This document shows, piece by piece, positions 1 through 5,865 of a DNA stretch of 6,645 nucleotides. The DNA comes from JAGQTE01 sp964648005 (GTDB taxonomy: Bacteria > Actinomycetota > Acidimicrobiia > Acidimicrobiales > Acidimicrobilacustridaceae). Under the pieces are notes generated by a model. The model was given only the letters and a program-made list of their open reading frames with translations, did not search any database and was not told where the DNA came from. A program made the translations under genes and the position numbers. Position 1 is the first letter of the stretch, and each line of letters begins with the position of its first letter. The stretch covers positions 1-6,645 of the forward strand of contig CAZYKR010000243.1 in NCBI GenBank assembly GCA_964648005.1. Reading direction: 5' to 3'.

Positions 1-108
1 CGCATGGCGTGTGTCACCCGACAGGCGGCACGCGACGTCAGGCATACGCCGGCGATGAGACATTCGCCACACAAGGGGGGAGCCAGGTGACGGCACGCGG
101 GGTGCCGG

Positions 109-2292
109 ATGCCGTGGCGACGCGACGCAATGGCACGACTGACGACCGCAGCGAAGCGACATCCGTTCATGGTGATGACCGCCGTGTTCGGCGTGATCCT
201 GGTGGCCGGGCTGGCGTGGGTGCTCAACGCCAACCTGCGCGTGGCGCCCGTCGAGGTGAACTACGCCGTGCCGGTGGCGCCGCAGCTCGCCGCCACCGGA
301 TCGGGCCAGACGCTGTACCGGATCGACGCCTCGCAGTCGTCGGTGTCCTACACGATCGACGAGACCCTGGCCGGCGCCACCCGCACCGCCACCGGCACGA
401 CCCACGGGGTTGCCGGCGACATCGTCGTCGACGAGGCGAACCCGGCGGCCAGCCACCTCGGCGAGGTGGTGGTGAACATCGAGCAGCTGACCTCGGACCA
501 GGAGCTGCGCGACAACCGCATCCGCAACGACTTCCTCCAGTCGTCGCGGTACCCCGAGGCGCGCTTCTCCCCCACCTTGATCGACGGCTTGCCATCGCAA
601 ATCACCGACGGCACGCCCTATCAGGTGACGATCACCGGTGACCTGACCGTGCGCGACGTGACGGCGCCGGTGACGCTCGACGCCACCGTGACCCGCAACG
701 CCGAGGCGCTGGACATCGACGCCACCACCACCGTCAAGCTCTCGACCTACGGCGCCGGTCCGATCTCGATCATCGGCCTGGTCACCACGGGCGACGACGT
801 CCAGCTGGCGTTCGATCTGGTCGCCCCCGAGGCCGATCAGGTGAACATCGCCGAGGTCGCCGCCGGCGAGACCGAGCTGGCCACCGGACCGACCGACGGC
901 CCCTCCTTCTCGCAGACGGTGCAGCCGGTGCTCGAGCGCAACTGCGCCTCGTGCCATCAGACCGGCGCCATCGGCTCACAGATCTGGACGCTCGAGACCG
1001 CCGGCGACGCGGCGCACGTGGCCGACGGCCTCGGCATCGTGACCCAGGCCGGCTACATGCCTCCGTGGCCGGCGTCGGACCTCGGCGTCGAGCTGCAGCA
1101 CCCGATGCGGCTCGCCGACGAGGAGATCGACGCCGTGGTGGCCTGGGCCAGCGCCGGCGGACCACTCGATGTCGATCCGGCGACCGAGATCGTCCCCGAC
1201 GAGCCCGTCGTGCCCGAGCCGCGCAACGACCTCGAGCTCAAGCTGCCGGCGCCGTACCAGGCGACGACCGACAAGCCCAACGACTACCGGTGCTTCGTCC
1301 TCGACCCGAAGATCACCGACCCGGTGGCGGTCACCGGCTACGTGTTCGACCCCGACGTCGACGAGATCGTGCACCACGCGCTGATCTACCGGGTGACCGG
1401 CGAACGTCGCCAGGACGCGCTTGATCGCGACGCCATGGACTCCGGCGACGGCTGGGAGTGCTTCGGCGACATCGACGTGGGCGGCTCGCTCGACCCCTCG
1501 GGTCGCGGCGGCGGCATCGGCCTGGTGGCCGGCTGGGCGCCCGGCCAGCAGCCCGCCGTCTACCAGGACGGCACCGCGATGCACCTGGGCGAGGGCGACC
1601 TGTTCGTCATCCAGATGCACTACAACACCCGCCGAGACGACATCCGGCCCGATCAGAGCAGCATCAAGCTCCAGATCGCCGAGGACTCGCCGGACAACTA
1701 CGACGAGATCGTGGTGAACACGTACCTGGCACCGGCCGAGATCCCGTGCGCCGACAACGAGGAGGGCCCGCTCTGCGATCGCGACGCGGCGCTGGAGGAG
1801 CTCGGCGAGCTGTACGGCCCGAAGGGTCCGCTGATCGCCAACGGCCTGCACATGGTGTGCGGCACCTCACCCGACGAGCTCGGCGTGCTCGACGACGAGA
1901 ACATCGCCCGCTCGAGCTGTGATCACAACGTGTACACGGAGGGGACGATCACCTCGGTGCTCGGGCACATGCACGAGATCGGCCAGTCCTTCCGCATGAC
2001 GCTCAACCCGGGCACCCCCGAAGAGCGGATCCTGCTCGACATCCCCGAGTGGGACTTCAACTGGCAGCTCAACTACGCACCGGTCGAGCAGATCGAGATC
2101 CACAAGGGCGACACGATTCGGGTCGAGTGCAGCTGGGACCGCGACCTGCGCAACCGCAACCTCCCGGCGGCCTATTGCACGTGGGCGGAGGGCACCGAGG
2201 ACGAGATGTGCTTCTCGACCATGTCGGTGGCCAAGCACACGAGCAACCAGGGCCCGCCTCAGACGGTCTCACAGAACCCGCCGCCCGGCTGA
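109..2292 (+). CDS. Membrane-anchored YceI / cytochrome c / copper type II (PHM-like) monooxygenase fusion
   Basis: A 727-residue protein. A basic N-terminus (RR at 4-5, KR at 17-18) precedes one hydrophobic segment at about 20-40, so the rest is probably outside the cytoplasmic membrane. Residues about 69-240 have the pattern of a YceI domain, a beta-barrel family that binds isoprenoid-type lipids. A cytochrome c domain follows: CASCH at 279-283 is a heme c site, and M317 in GYMPPW is a likely distal ligand. Residues about 378-705 resemble the PHM/DBH family. H422-H423 and H504 (QMHYN) match the first copper site; H620, H622 (HMH) and M700 (DEMC) match the second. Nine further cysteines may form disulfides. 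In this family the enzyme hydroxylates a substrate with O2 using two single-electron deliveries; the substrate here is unknown. An in-frame stop at 88-90 leaves ATG 109 (GGGG at 99-102, six bases upstream) or ATG 130 as start. Domain calls are firm; electron flow from heme to copper is inference. Confidence 0.9.
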   Translation: MPWRRDAMARLTTAAKRHPFMVMTAVFGVILVAGLAWVLNANLRVAPVEVNYAVPVAPQLAATGSGQTLYRIDASQSSVSYTIDETLAGATRTATGTTHGVAGDIVVDEANPAASHLGEVVVNIEQLTSDQELRDNRIRNDFLQSSRYPEARFSPTLIDGLPSQITDGTPYQVTITGDLTVRDVTAPVTLDATVTRNAEALDIDATTTVKLSTYGAGPISIIGLVTTGDDVQLAFDLVAPEADQVNIAEVAAGETELATGPTDGPSFSQTVQPVLERNCASCHQTGAIGSQIWTLETAGDAAHVADGLGIVTQAGYMPPWPASDLGVELQHPMRLADEEIDAVVAWASAGGPLDVDPATEIVPDEPVVPEPRNDLELKLPAPYQATTDKPNDYRCFVLDPKITDPVAVTGYVFDPDVDEIVHHALIYRVTGERRQDALDRDAMDSGDGWECFGDIDVGGSLDPSGRGGGIGLVAGWAPGQQPAVYQDGTAMHLGEGDLFVIQMHYNTRRDDIRPDQSSIKLQIAEDSPDNYDEIVVNTYLAPAEIPCADNEEGPLCDRDAALEELGELYGPKGPLIANGLHMVCGTSPDELGVLDDENIARSSCDHNVYTEGTITSVLGHMHEIGQSFRMTLNPGTPEERILLDIPEWDFNWQLNYAPVEQIEIHKGDTIRVECSWDRDLRNRNLPAAYCTWAEGTEDEMCFSTMSVAKHTSNQGPPQTVSQNPPPG

Positions 2293-2358
2293 GGTCGATG
2301 CTGCGTCGGGGCGGGTGCGCGTCGCGCAACGGGTGACGGCGGCGGGCCGGCCGCACAG

Positions 2359-2364
2359 TACGAT
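2359..2364 (+). promoter_or_regulatory. Possible -10 box for tRNA-Pro
   Basis: TACGAT fits the actinobacterial TANNNT -10 pattern and ends 9 bases before the tRNA 5' end, as expected for a tRNA promoter. The best -35 candidate, TGACGG at 2334-2339, is poor and at a long 19-base spacing. The call rests mainly on position. Confidence 0.35.
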
Positions 2365-2373
2365 CCGCCCCGC

Positions 2374-2448
2374 CGGGGAGTGGCGCAGCTTGGTTAGCGT
2401 GCCTGCTTTGGGAGCAGGAGGTCGCGGGTTCGAATCCCGCCTCCCCGA
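2374..2448 (+). tRNA. tRNA-Pro (anticodon TGG)
   Basis: A complete cloverleaf. The acceptor arm CGGGGAG (2374-2380) pairs perfectly with CTCCCCG (2441-2447), with A2448 as discriminator. The anticodon stem CCTGC/GCAGG encloses the loop TTTGGGA (2407-2413), placing TGG at 2409-2411. The T arm is GCGGG-TTCGAAT-CCCGC. The 3' CCA is not encoded, so it must be added after transcription. The gene converges with the diguanylate cyclase gene, whose stop codon begins 13 bases downstream. Confidence 0.97.
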
Positions 2449-2460
2449 CTGGACGGCGGC

Positions 2461-3837
2461 TCAGCGAGGGGTCCGTCGGGCCTTGGCGGCGTAGAGCGCG
2501 GCGTCGGCCTCGAGCAGCAGGTCATCGATGCTGCGGCCACCGGTGGCGTCGATCGCCACCCCGATGCTGGTCGTGACGGTGGCGGAGGCGTCGCCGACGT
2601 CGATCGGGCGGGCCACGGCATCGGCGATCGCCGTCGCGAGTCGCTCGGCGACGGCGCTGTCGGCCTGGCCGACGAGCACGACCGCCAACTCGTCGCCACC
2701 GAGTCGCGCGATCAGCGCCTCGGCGCCGGCAGTCGAGGCGCGGACACCGGCACCGTCCCGGAGGTCGCGCACCCCCGCCGCGGCGACCGCTCGCAGGCGC
2801 CGGGCCACTGCACGCAGCACCGCATCACCGGCGGCATGTCCCAACTCGTCGTTGACCGGCTTGAAGCCGTCAAGGTCGAGGGCGAACACCGTCAACGGCG
2901 TGGCGGACGAGGGTTGCGGTACGGCGGCGAAGAACCCGGCACGGTTCAGCAACCCGGTCAACTGATCGTGGCCGGCGGCGTAGCGCAGCTCGGCGGCGTT
3001 CTGGTGGAACCGGAGCACGAGGTCCATGGTGCGGGCGATCATCGCCAGCGGGTAGCTGTGCGCCTCGATCGGCGAGCCGGCAGCGGTCGTCCAGACGGTG
3101 ATCAGCGCGGGTGCGAGGCCGCGTGGATCGGGCACGGCGCGCACGCGACAGCCCGTGGCCCCTGCAGCCGTGGCGGCGTGGCGGATGTCGTCGGGCAGGT
3201 TGTCGAGTGAGCGGTCGATGGCCTCGTGATCGTCGGCGGCGATGGCGCGCGCCCACACCGAGCCGGCGTCGAGGCGCGCGCCGGTGAGCAGATCCGGCAG
3301 CGCGCTGCCGACGACGACGGCCTGGCCATCGGCGTCAGCGTCGGCGCAGCGCAGGGTGCAGTACTCGGTGGGGTTGCGCCACAGGTCGAACGCCGGGAGC
3401 AGCGCCACCACGTCGGCGAAGTCGCGGCCTGAGGTGAGGGCGTCGAGCACGCGGTCCATCAGCTCGTGGTCGTACATCCGGCGGCCGACGACGACGAGCA
3501 GGCCATCGAGCACCGTCACGCCGACGTCGAGCGTCTCGTAATGGCCGTCTGCGCATCGCAGGCGATACGGCGCGCCAGCACGGGGCGCCTGGATGTGCTC
3601 GAGGTTGGCCATGGCCAGCGCCACGGCGCGCTCGACCTCGTCGGGGTAGAGGAAGTCGACGAACGACTGGCCGACGACGGCGTCGCGCCCCCAGCCCAGG
3701 ATGTCGAGTCCGGCGTCGTTCACATACCGGATGACGCCGACGTTGTCGAAGGCGCAGATCAGGTCCGGTGAGCGTTCCACGACCCCCCGCTGCACCCCGT
3801 CGAGCACCTCGTCGTGCTGCCGATCGTCGCCGCCCAC
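2461..3837 (-). CDS. PAS / GAF-like / GGDEF protein, probable diguanylate cyclase with variant GGDEL signature
   Basis: A 458-residue protein, apparently soluble since no membrane segment is seen. A PAS sensor domain covers about 20-125 (RSPDLICAFD, then YVNDAGLDILGW). A GAF-like region covers about 130-280. A GGDEF domain runs from HDQLTGLLNR (about 290) to the C-terminus. The family makes cyclic di-GMP from two GTP. The metal-binding LDLDGFK (about 319-325), the N/D-xLGH-xxGD segment and the SIG strand are present. The signature reads GGDEL (380-384) instead of GGDEF. No RxxD inhibitory site precedes it, and there are about 17 extra residues rich in Ala, Gly and Arg just before the signature. 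The frame is open to ATG 3960, but that would overlap the divergent gene's start. GTG 3837 has GGGGGAG six bases upstream and begins just before the PAS domain, so it is preferred. The PAS ligand is unknown. Catalytic activity is likely but unproven because of the variant signature. Confidence 0.9.
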   Translation of the reverse strand: MGGDDRQHDEVLDGVQRGVVERSPDLICAFDNVGVIRYVNDAGLDILGWGRDAVVGQSFVDFLYPDEVERAVALAMANLEHIQAPRAGAPYRLRCADGHYETLDVGVTVLDGLLVVVGRRMYDHELMDRVLDALTSGRDFADVVALLPAFDLWRNPTEYCTLRCADADADGQAVVVGSALPDLLTGARLDAGSVWARAIAADDHEAIDRSLDNLPDDIRHAATAAGATGCRVRAVPDPRGLAPALITVWTTAAGSPIEAHSYPLAMIARTMDLVLRFHQNAAELRYAAGHDQLTGLLNRAGFFAAVPQPSSATPLTVFALDLDGFKPVNDELGHAAGDAVLRAVARRLRAVAAAGVRDLRDGAGVRASTAGAEALIARLGGDELAVVLVGQADSAVAERLATAIADAVARPIDVGDASATVTTSIGVAIDATGGRSIDDLLLEADAALYAAKARRTPR

Positions 3838-3843
3838 GTCGAG

Positions 3844-3850
3844 CTCCCCC
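3844..3850 (-). promoter_or_regulatory. Ribosome binding site deciding the GGDEF-protein start
   Basis: On the minus strand this reads GGGGGAG, followed by six bases and GTG at 3837-3835. It is the only strong Shine-Dalgarno match near the N-terminus of this frame, and supports starting 41 codons inside the longest open frame. Confidence 0.65.
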
Positions 3851-3948
3851 TGGGTTCCCAGCGGCGCACAGCGTACCGGCGACGCGACGGCGCCGGGTGT
3901 CCGGTTCGGCGACTCGGTGGGTATGGGACACTGCGCTGTCGAACCGCT

Positions 3949-3953
3949 GGAGG
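3949..3953 (+). promoter_or_regulatory. Ribosome binding site deciding the VOC-protein start
   Basis: GGAGG lies five bases before ATG 3959. The frame is open upstream to 3701, but that part is antisense to the GGDEF gene. This site and the protein alignment pattern place the start at 3959. Confidence 0.75.
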
Positions 3954-3958
3954 TCCTC

Positions 3959-4420
3959 ATGGCCGTGTCCCCGATCCCCGACGACTACCCCCGCCTCTGC
4001 CCGTCGATCGCTGTGAGCGATTGCGCCGCCGCCATCGGCTTCTACGTCACCGTGCTCGGTGCCGAGGAGCGCGGCGGGCGCATGATGATGCCCGACGGCC
4101 GGGTCGGCCACGCCGAACTGACGATCGGCGACTCGGTGATCATGCTGGCCGACGAGTTCCCCGAGTCCGGCTACGTCGGACCCACCGCGGTCGGCGGCAC
4201 GCCGGTCACGATGTCGCTGTTCGTCGAGGATGCCGATGCCACCTTCGCCGCCGCACTCGCCAACGGCGCCACCGAGCTGCGGGCCGTCGAAGACCAGTTC
4301 TACGGGCACCGCAGCGGCCAGTTCATCGACCCGTGGGGACACCGCTGGAGCGTGCAGCAGGTGATCGAGAAGGTCTCCGATGAGGAGATGGCCCGCCGCA
4401 TGGCAGCCATGGGCGACTGA
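3959..4420 (+). CDS. VOC superfamily (glyoxalase / PhnB-like) protein
   Basis: A 153-residue cytoplasmic protein with the paired beta-alpha-beta-beta-beta layout of the vicinal oxygen chelate superfamily. The first module contains CPSIAVSDCAAAIGFYVTVLGA and an H51-A-E53 strand. The second contains MSLFVEDADATFAAALANGA, then YGHRSGQFIDPWGHRW, which is typical of PhnB-like and bleomycin-resistance-type members. H51 and a glutamate or histidine in the second half could form a metal site, but the full ligand set cannot be assigned by eye. Family members include glyoxalases, dioxygenases and antibiotic-binding proteins, so the substrate cannot be named. The gene is divergent from the GGDEF gene across 121 bases and has no same-strand partner. 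It ends in a hairpin that includes its stop codon. The family is confident; the reaction is unknown. Confidence 0.9.
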   Translation: MAVSPIPDDYPRLCPSIAVSDCAAAIGFYVTVLGAEERGGRMMMPDGRVGHAELTIGDSVIMLADEFPESGYVGPTAVGGTPVTMSLFVEDADATFAAALANGATELRAVEDQFYGHRSGQFIDPWGHRWSVQQVIEKVSDEEMARRMAAMGD

Positions 4421-4435
4421 CGACTCGTCGTCGCC
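4412..4435 (+). terminator. Hairpin at the end of the VOC gene, candidate U-tract-less terminator
   Basis: GGCGAC, a bulged T, GACG, loop ACT, CGTC, GTCGCC form a 10-bp stem with one bulge. The stem contains the VOC stop codon TGA (4418-4420). No T-run follows, which is common for actinobacterial terminators but leaves the call open. It could instead protect the mRNA 3' end. Confidence 0.4.
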
Positions 4436-4624
4436 TGCCGGCGGGCGCACGCGTCATCGACGCTCCCAGTACGGGTCCCGGCGCGGCCGGCGCGCACCTC
4501 CGACGCTTGGCCTGCAAGTCGCGACGGCTGGCCGAAGTTCATCCCCATCGGATGACCATCAGCCACTCGTCGCACCAACCCGTTCCGGGACCACCGACGC
4601 CGACCGCTACGGTGGCGCCGACAC
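4421..4624. other. Intergenic region between VOC gene and tRNA-Gly
   Basis: About 200 bases with no convincing gene. The left edge carries the terminator-like hairpin and the right edge the possible tRNA promoter. The rest is GC-rich with short inverted repeats such as CGCGGCCGGCGCG near 4480. The open plus-strand frames crossing it run into the tRNA and look spurious. Confidence 0.5.
4608..4613 (+). promoter_or_regulatory. Possible -10 box for tRNA-Gly
   Basis: TACGGT matches TANNNT and ends 11 bases before the tRNA 5' end. It resembles the TACGAT box before tRNA-Pro. No good -35 was found; TTCCGG at 4583-4588 is the closest, at a 19-base spacing. Confidence 0.35.
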
Positions 4625-4696
4625 GCGGGTGTAGCTCAATGGCTAGAGCCCCAGCCTTCCAAGCTGGTTATGCGGGTTCGATTCCCGTCACCCGCT
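4625..4696 (+). tRNA. tRNA-Gly (anticodon TCC)
   Basis: A complete cloverleaf. The acceptor GCGGGTG (4625-4631) pairs with CACCCGC (4689-4695), and T4696 is the discriminator usual for bacterial tRNA-Gly. The D arm is GCTC/GAGC. The anticodon stem CCAGC/GCTGG encloses CTTCCAA (4656-4662), giving TCC at 4658-4660. The T arm is GCGGG-TTCGATT-CCCGT, with one G-T pair. CCA is not encoded. The DNA immediately downstream changes character (minus-strand, accessory-type genes), so this tRNA may be an integration site. Confidence 0.97.
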
Positions 4697-5378
4697 CTCG
4701 CACATCGGCAAGGTCACAGGCCTGGGGCTTCTTGCCTGTCGGACGTGCTACCCGCCGCCATCGCGCAGATATCGCGCTCGCAGAGGCGATTCGCCCCCTC
4801 CTGCGCCGACGACAGGGCACTGATGCACCGATGCGATCGTCGCGATCTCGGCCTCAGCACCAACGGTCACGTTGCGCCCCCGATCACGCCTCACCAGAGG
4901 TGGTCCAAGAAGCGCTTGGTGCCCCGCCAGGCCAGGCCCGCCAGGCCTGCGTCGCGTCGCCACGCAACCTCCACCTCAACTGACTCCCTTGTAGCTCCGT
5001 ACGCGCCATCGGATGCTCGATAGGCGTCTTGCATGTCACCCCAGAGAACGAACACTCGGAATCGGTCCGGGGATCCTGATGTCGTTGAGCGAGACGAAGT
5101 CATCATCCTCGACCACGACTGTTGGTAGTGGGCCGTCCTTCCTCCGTCTGCGATGGTGCTTCACGATCTGGGACCGAATCGGCTCCTCAGCAAGGTCGAG
5201 GTGATCCGGGAGATGGTCAGCAAGCCGTTCTTCCACCCCCGGTCGCCATGGCGACCCACTACGCCTGCTCGGCGGAGCCGATGGCCGATCGCCCGTCATT
5301 GGCTGCCACCGAGCAGGAGTCGTCCCCTCATCACCTGATCCTCTCTGAGGCACACCCGACAAGGTCCGGCGCCTCGCC
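4697..5378. other. Stretch without a confident gene, downstream of tRNA-Gly
   Basis: Nothing recognisable was found in 4697-4890 on either strand apart from a weak inverted repeat, GGCAAG (4707-4712) with CTTGCC (4731-4736), which lacks a T-run. From 4891 to 5378 two overlapping minus-strand frames are listed separately as low-confidence genes. The region between the DUF1877-like stop and about 5230 encodes only Arg/Ser/Pro-rich sequence in the open frame and is probably non-coding. Confidence 0.5.
4891..5106 (-). CDS. Unrecognised short frame, possible C-terminal part of a frameshifted gene
   Basis: A 71-codon open frame from ATG 5106. From about residue 14 onward it looks protein-like: DRFRVFVLWGDMQDAY, then ESVEVEVAWRRDAGLAGLAW and an ending in FLDHLW. 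Hand counting gives GC at the third position in 41 of the last 58 codons. The first dozen residues are a Ser/Thr-rich reading of the sequence that the overlapping frame reads as an acidic VVVEDDDF stretch. No ribosome binding site stands out before ATG 5106. The first half is probably not translated from here; the segment is better explained as the continuation of the frame above after a one-base shift near 5067-5072. No family was recognised. Confidence 0.3.
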   Translation of the reverse strand: MMTSSRSTTSGSPDRFRVFVLWGDMQDAYRASDGAYGATRESVEVEVAWRRDAGLAGLAWRGTKRFLDHLW

Positions 5379-5386
5379 CTAGCCAT
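5036..5386 (-). CDS. Unrecognised hypothetical protein, possible N-terminal part of a frameshifted gene
   Basis: A 116-codon frame whose ATG (5386) overlaps the end of the DUF1877-like gene by eight bases, so translational coupling is possible. The first 50 or so residues are Arg/Ser/Pro/Gly-rich and unlike a folded protein. From about residue 51 it becomes gene-like: VEERLADHLPDHLDLAEEPI, a basic KHHRRRRK run, then PTVVVEDDDFVSLNDIRIP. The true start may be the GTG at this point, preceded by GGGG with little spacing. Soon after IRIP the frame stops, while the neighbouring frame continues with ordered-looking sequence, suggesting a shifted reading frame. No family was recognised, and a role in the toxin-antitoxin neighbourhood would be speculation. 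Confidence 0.3.
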   Translation of the reverse strand: MARARRRTLSGVPQRGSGDEGTTPARWQPMTGDRPSAPPSRRSGSPWRPGVEERLADHLPDHLDLAEEPIRSQIVKHHRRRRKDGPLPTVVVEDDDFVSLNDIRIPGPIPSVRSLG

Positions 5387-5831
5387 GCATCATCACCACG
5401 GCCTCGCCGTCCTGTTCGGCTATCTCCATGAAGCGATCAAGCTGTTCGAGCACTGCCGCCAGGATCGACCCATCCTCATCGGACTCGACCCCGAACATCT
5501 GGGCGGCACCCGGGAACAGCGAATCGAACAACTCGCTGCCGAATGAGGTACGAGCGAACTCCTGAAGCGCATGAACTCGCGATCGCGCGAGCGCCACCTG
5601 CTCAGGTGCGACCAGCACCGCGTTCTCGCTGCCCTCGCCCGGGAAGACGTTCGGGTCGAGTCCCGCGGGAAGCAGACCTGCCTCCTGGAGTGCGAACAAC
5701 GACATGAACCGGCCCGTCTGGCCCTTGTCGATCATCATTGACTCAGCACCCTCGGCAGCAGTAGCCGACCCGCCGACGAGGGCCTGAGCAGGCTCAGGCT
5801 CAAGTCGGTAGATCCACATCGCGACGCTCAT
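5379..5831 (-). CDS. Small DUF1877 (YfbM)-like protein
   Basis: A 150-residue soluble protein starting MSVAMWIYRLEPE. Several features recall DUF1877: an early aromatic and hydrophobic strand, an IDKG segment (34-37) before a mostly helical stretch, a VAPEQVALARSRVHAL helix in the place of the family's TPEEV helix, then an LFP motif, and a final D-x2-S-x-L...LDRFMEIAEQDGEAVV helix-strand. This is a pattern match by eye, so the family is tentative. DUF1877 proteins have no settled biochemical role and often occur in accessory or polymorphic-toxin neighbourhoods. The frame is open to 5939, but GGAGG lies eight bases before ATG 5831 and the upstream 36 codons overlap another coding-like frame, so 5831 is preferred. 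The gene lies 34 bases after the startless frame's stop. It ends very acidic-to-neutral, in VVMMHG. Confidence 0.7.
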   Translation of the reverse strand: MSVAMWIYRLEPEPAQALVGGSATAAEGAESMMIDKGQTGRFMSLFALQEAGLLPAGLDPNVFPGEGSENAVLVAPEQVALARSRVHALQEFARTSFGSELFDSLFPGAAQMFGVESDEDGSILAAVLEQLDRFMEIAEQDGEAVVMMHG

Positions 5832-5839
5832 CGAAGCCG

Positions 5840-5844
5840 CCTCC
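5840..5844 (-). promoter_or_regulatory. Ribosome binding site deciding the DUF1877-like start
   Basis: On the minus strand GGAGG is followed by eight bases and ATG 5831. The alternative ATG codons at 5849 and 5939 lack such a site. Confidence 0.6.
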
Positions 5845-5865
5845 ATCGAAGTATGGGTCGCCGCC

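Noticed and set aside
9..641. Long plus-strand frame overlapping the start of the fusion gene
   Set aside because: Its translation is Arg/Gly/Pro-rich and lies out of frame over the strongly conserved YceI coding sequence. It is a high-GC shadow.
976..1851. 291-codon minus-strand frame opposite the fusion gene
   Set aside because: It is antisense to the cytochrome and copper domains, with Val/Asp/Arg-rich composition typical of the antisense of a high-GC gene.
2316..2328. TGCGC-GTC-GCGCA hairpin after the fusion gene as a terminator
   Set aside because: A five-base stem without a T-run in very GC-rich DNA is expected by chance.
2394..2699. Minus-strand frame ending in GGGIRTRDLLLPKQAR
   Set aside because: This is the familiar spurious antisense translation of tRNA-Pro, continuing out of frame through the GGDEF gene.
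3701..3958. In-frame N-terminal extension of the VOC protein
   Set aside because: It is antisense to the PAS region and upstream promoter area. GGAGG before ATG 3959 and the family N-terminus support the shorter protein.
3335..4450. 371-codon minus-strand frame across the VOC gene and the GGDEF gene
   Set aside because: It is antisense to the well-supported VOC gene and out of frame with the GGDEF gene, and its second half is Arg-rich noise.
4707..4736. GGCAAG / CTTGCC inverted repeat after tRNA-Gly as a terminator
   Set aside because: Six pairs around an 18-base loop with no T-run is weak; a chance inverted repeat is just as likely.
4924..4947. Two copies of CCGCCAGGCC 14 bases apart
   Set aside because: A short direct repeat encoding AGLAGLAW in the minus frame. 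It is too short and isolated to be a CRISPR, attachment site or operator without other support.
4507..4983. Plus-strand frame containing CSSMARAPAFQAGYAGSIPV
   Set aside because: This peptide is the well-known false translation of tRNA-Gly, and the rest has no protein-like pattern.
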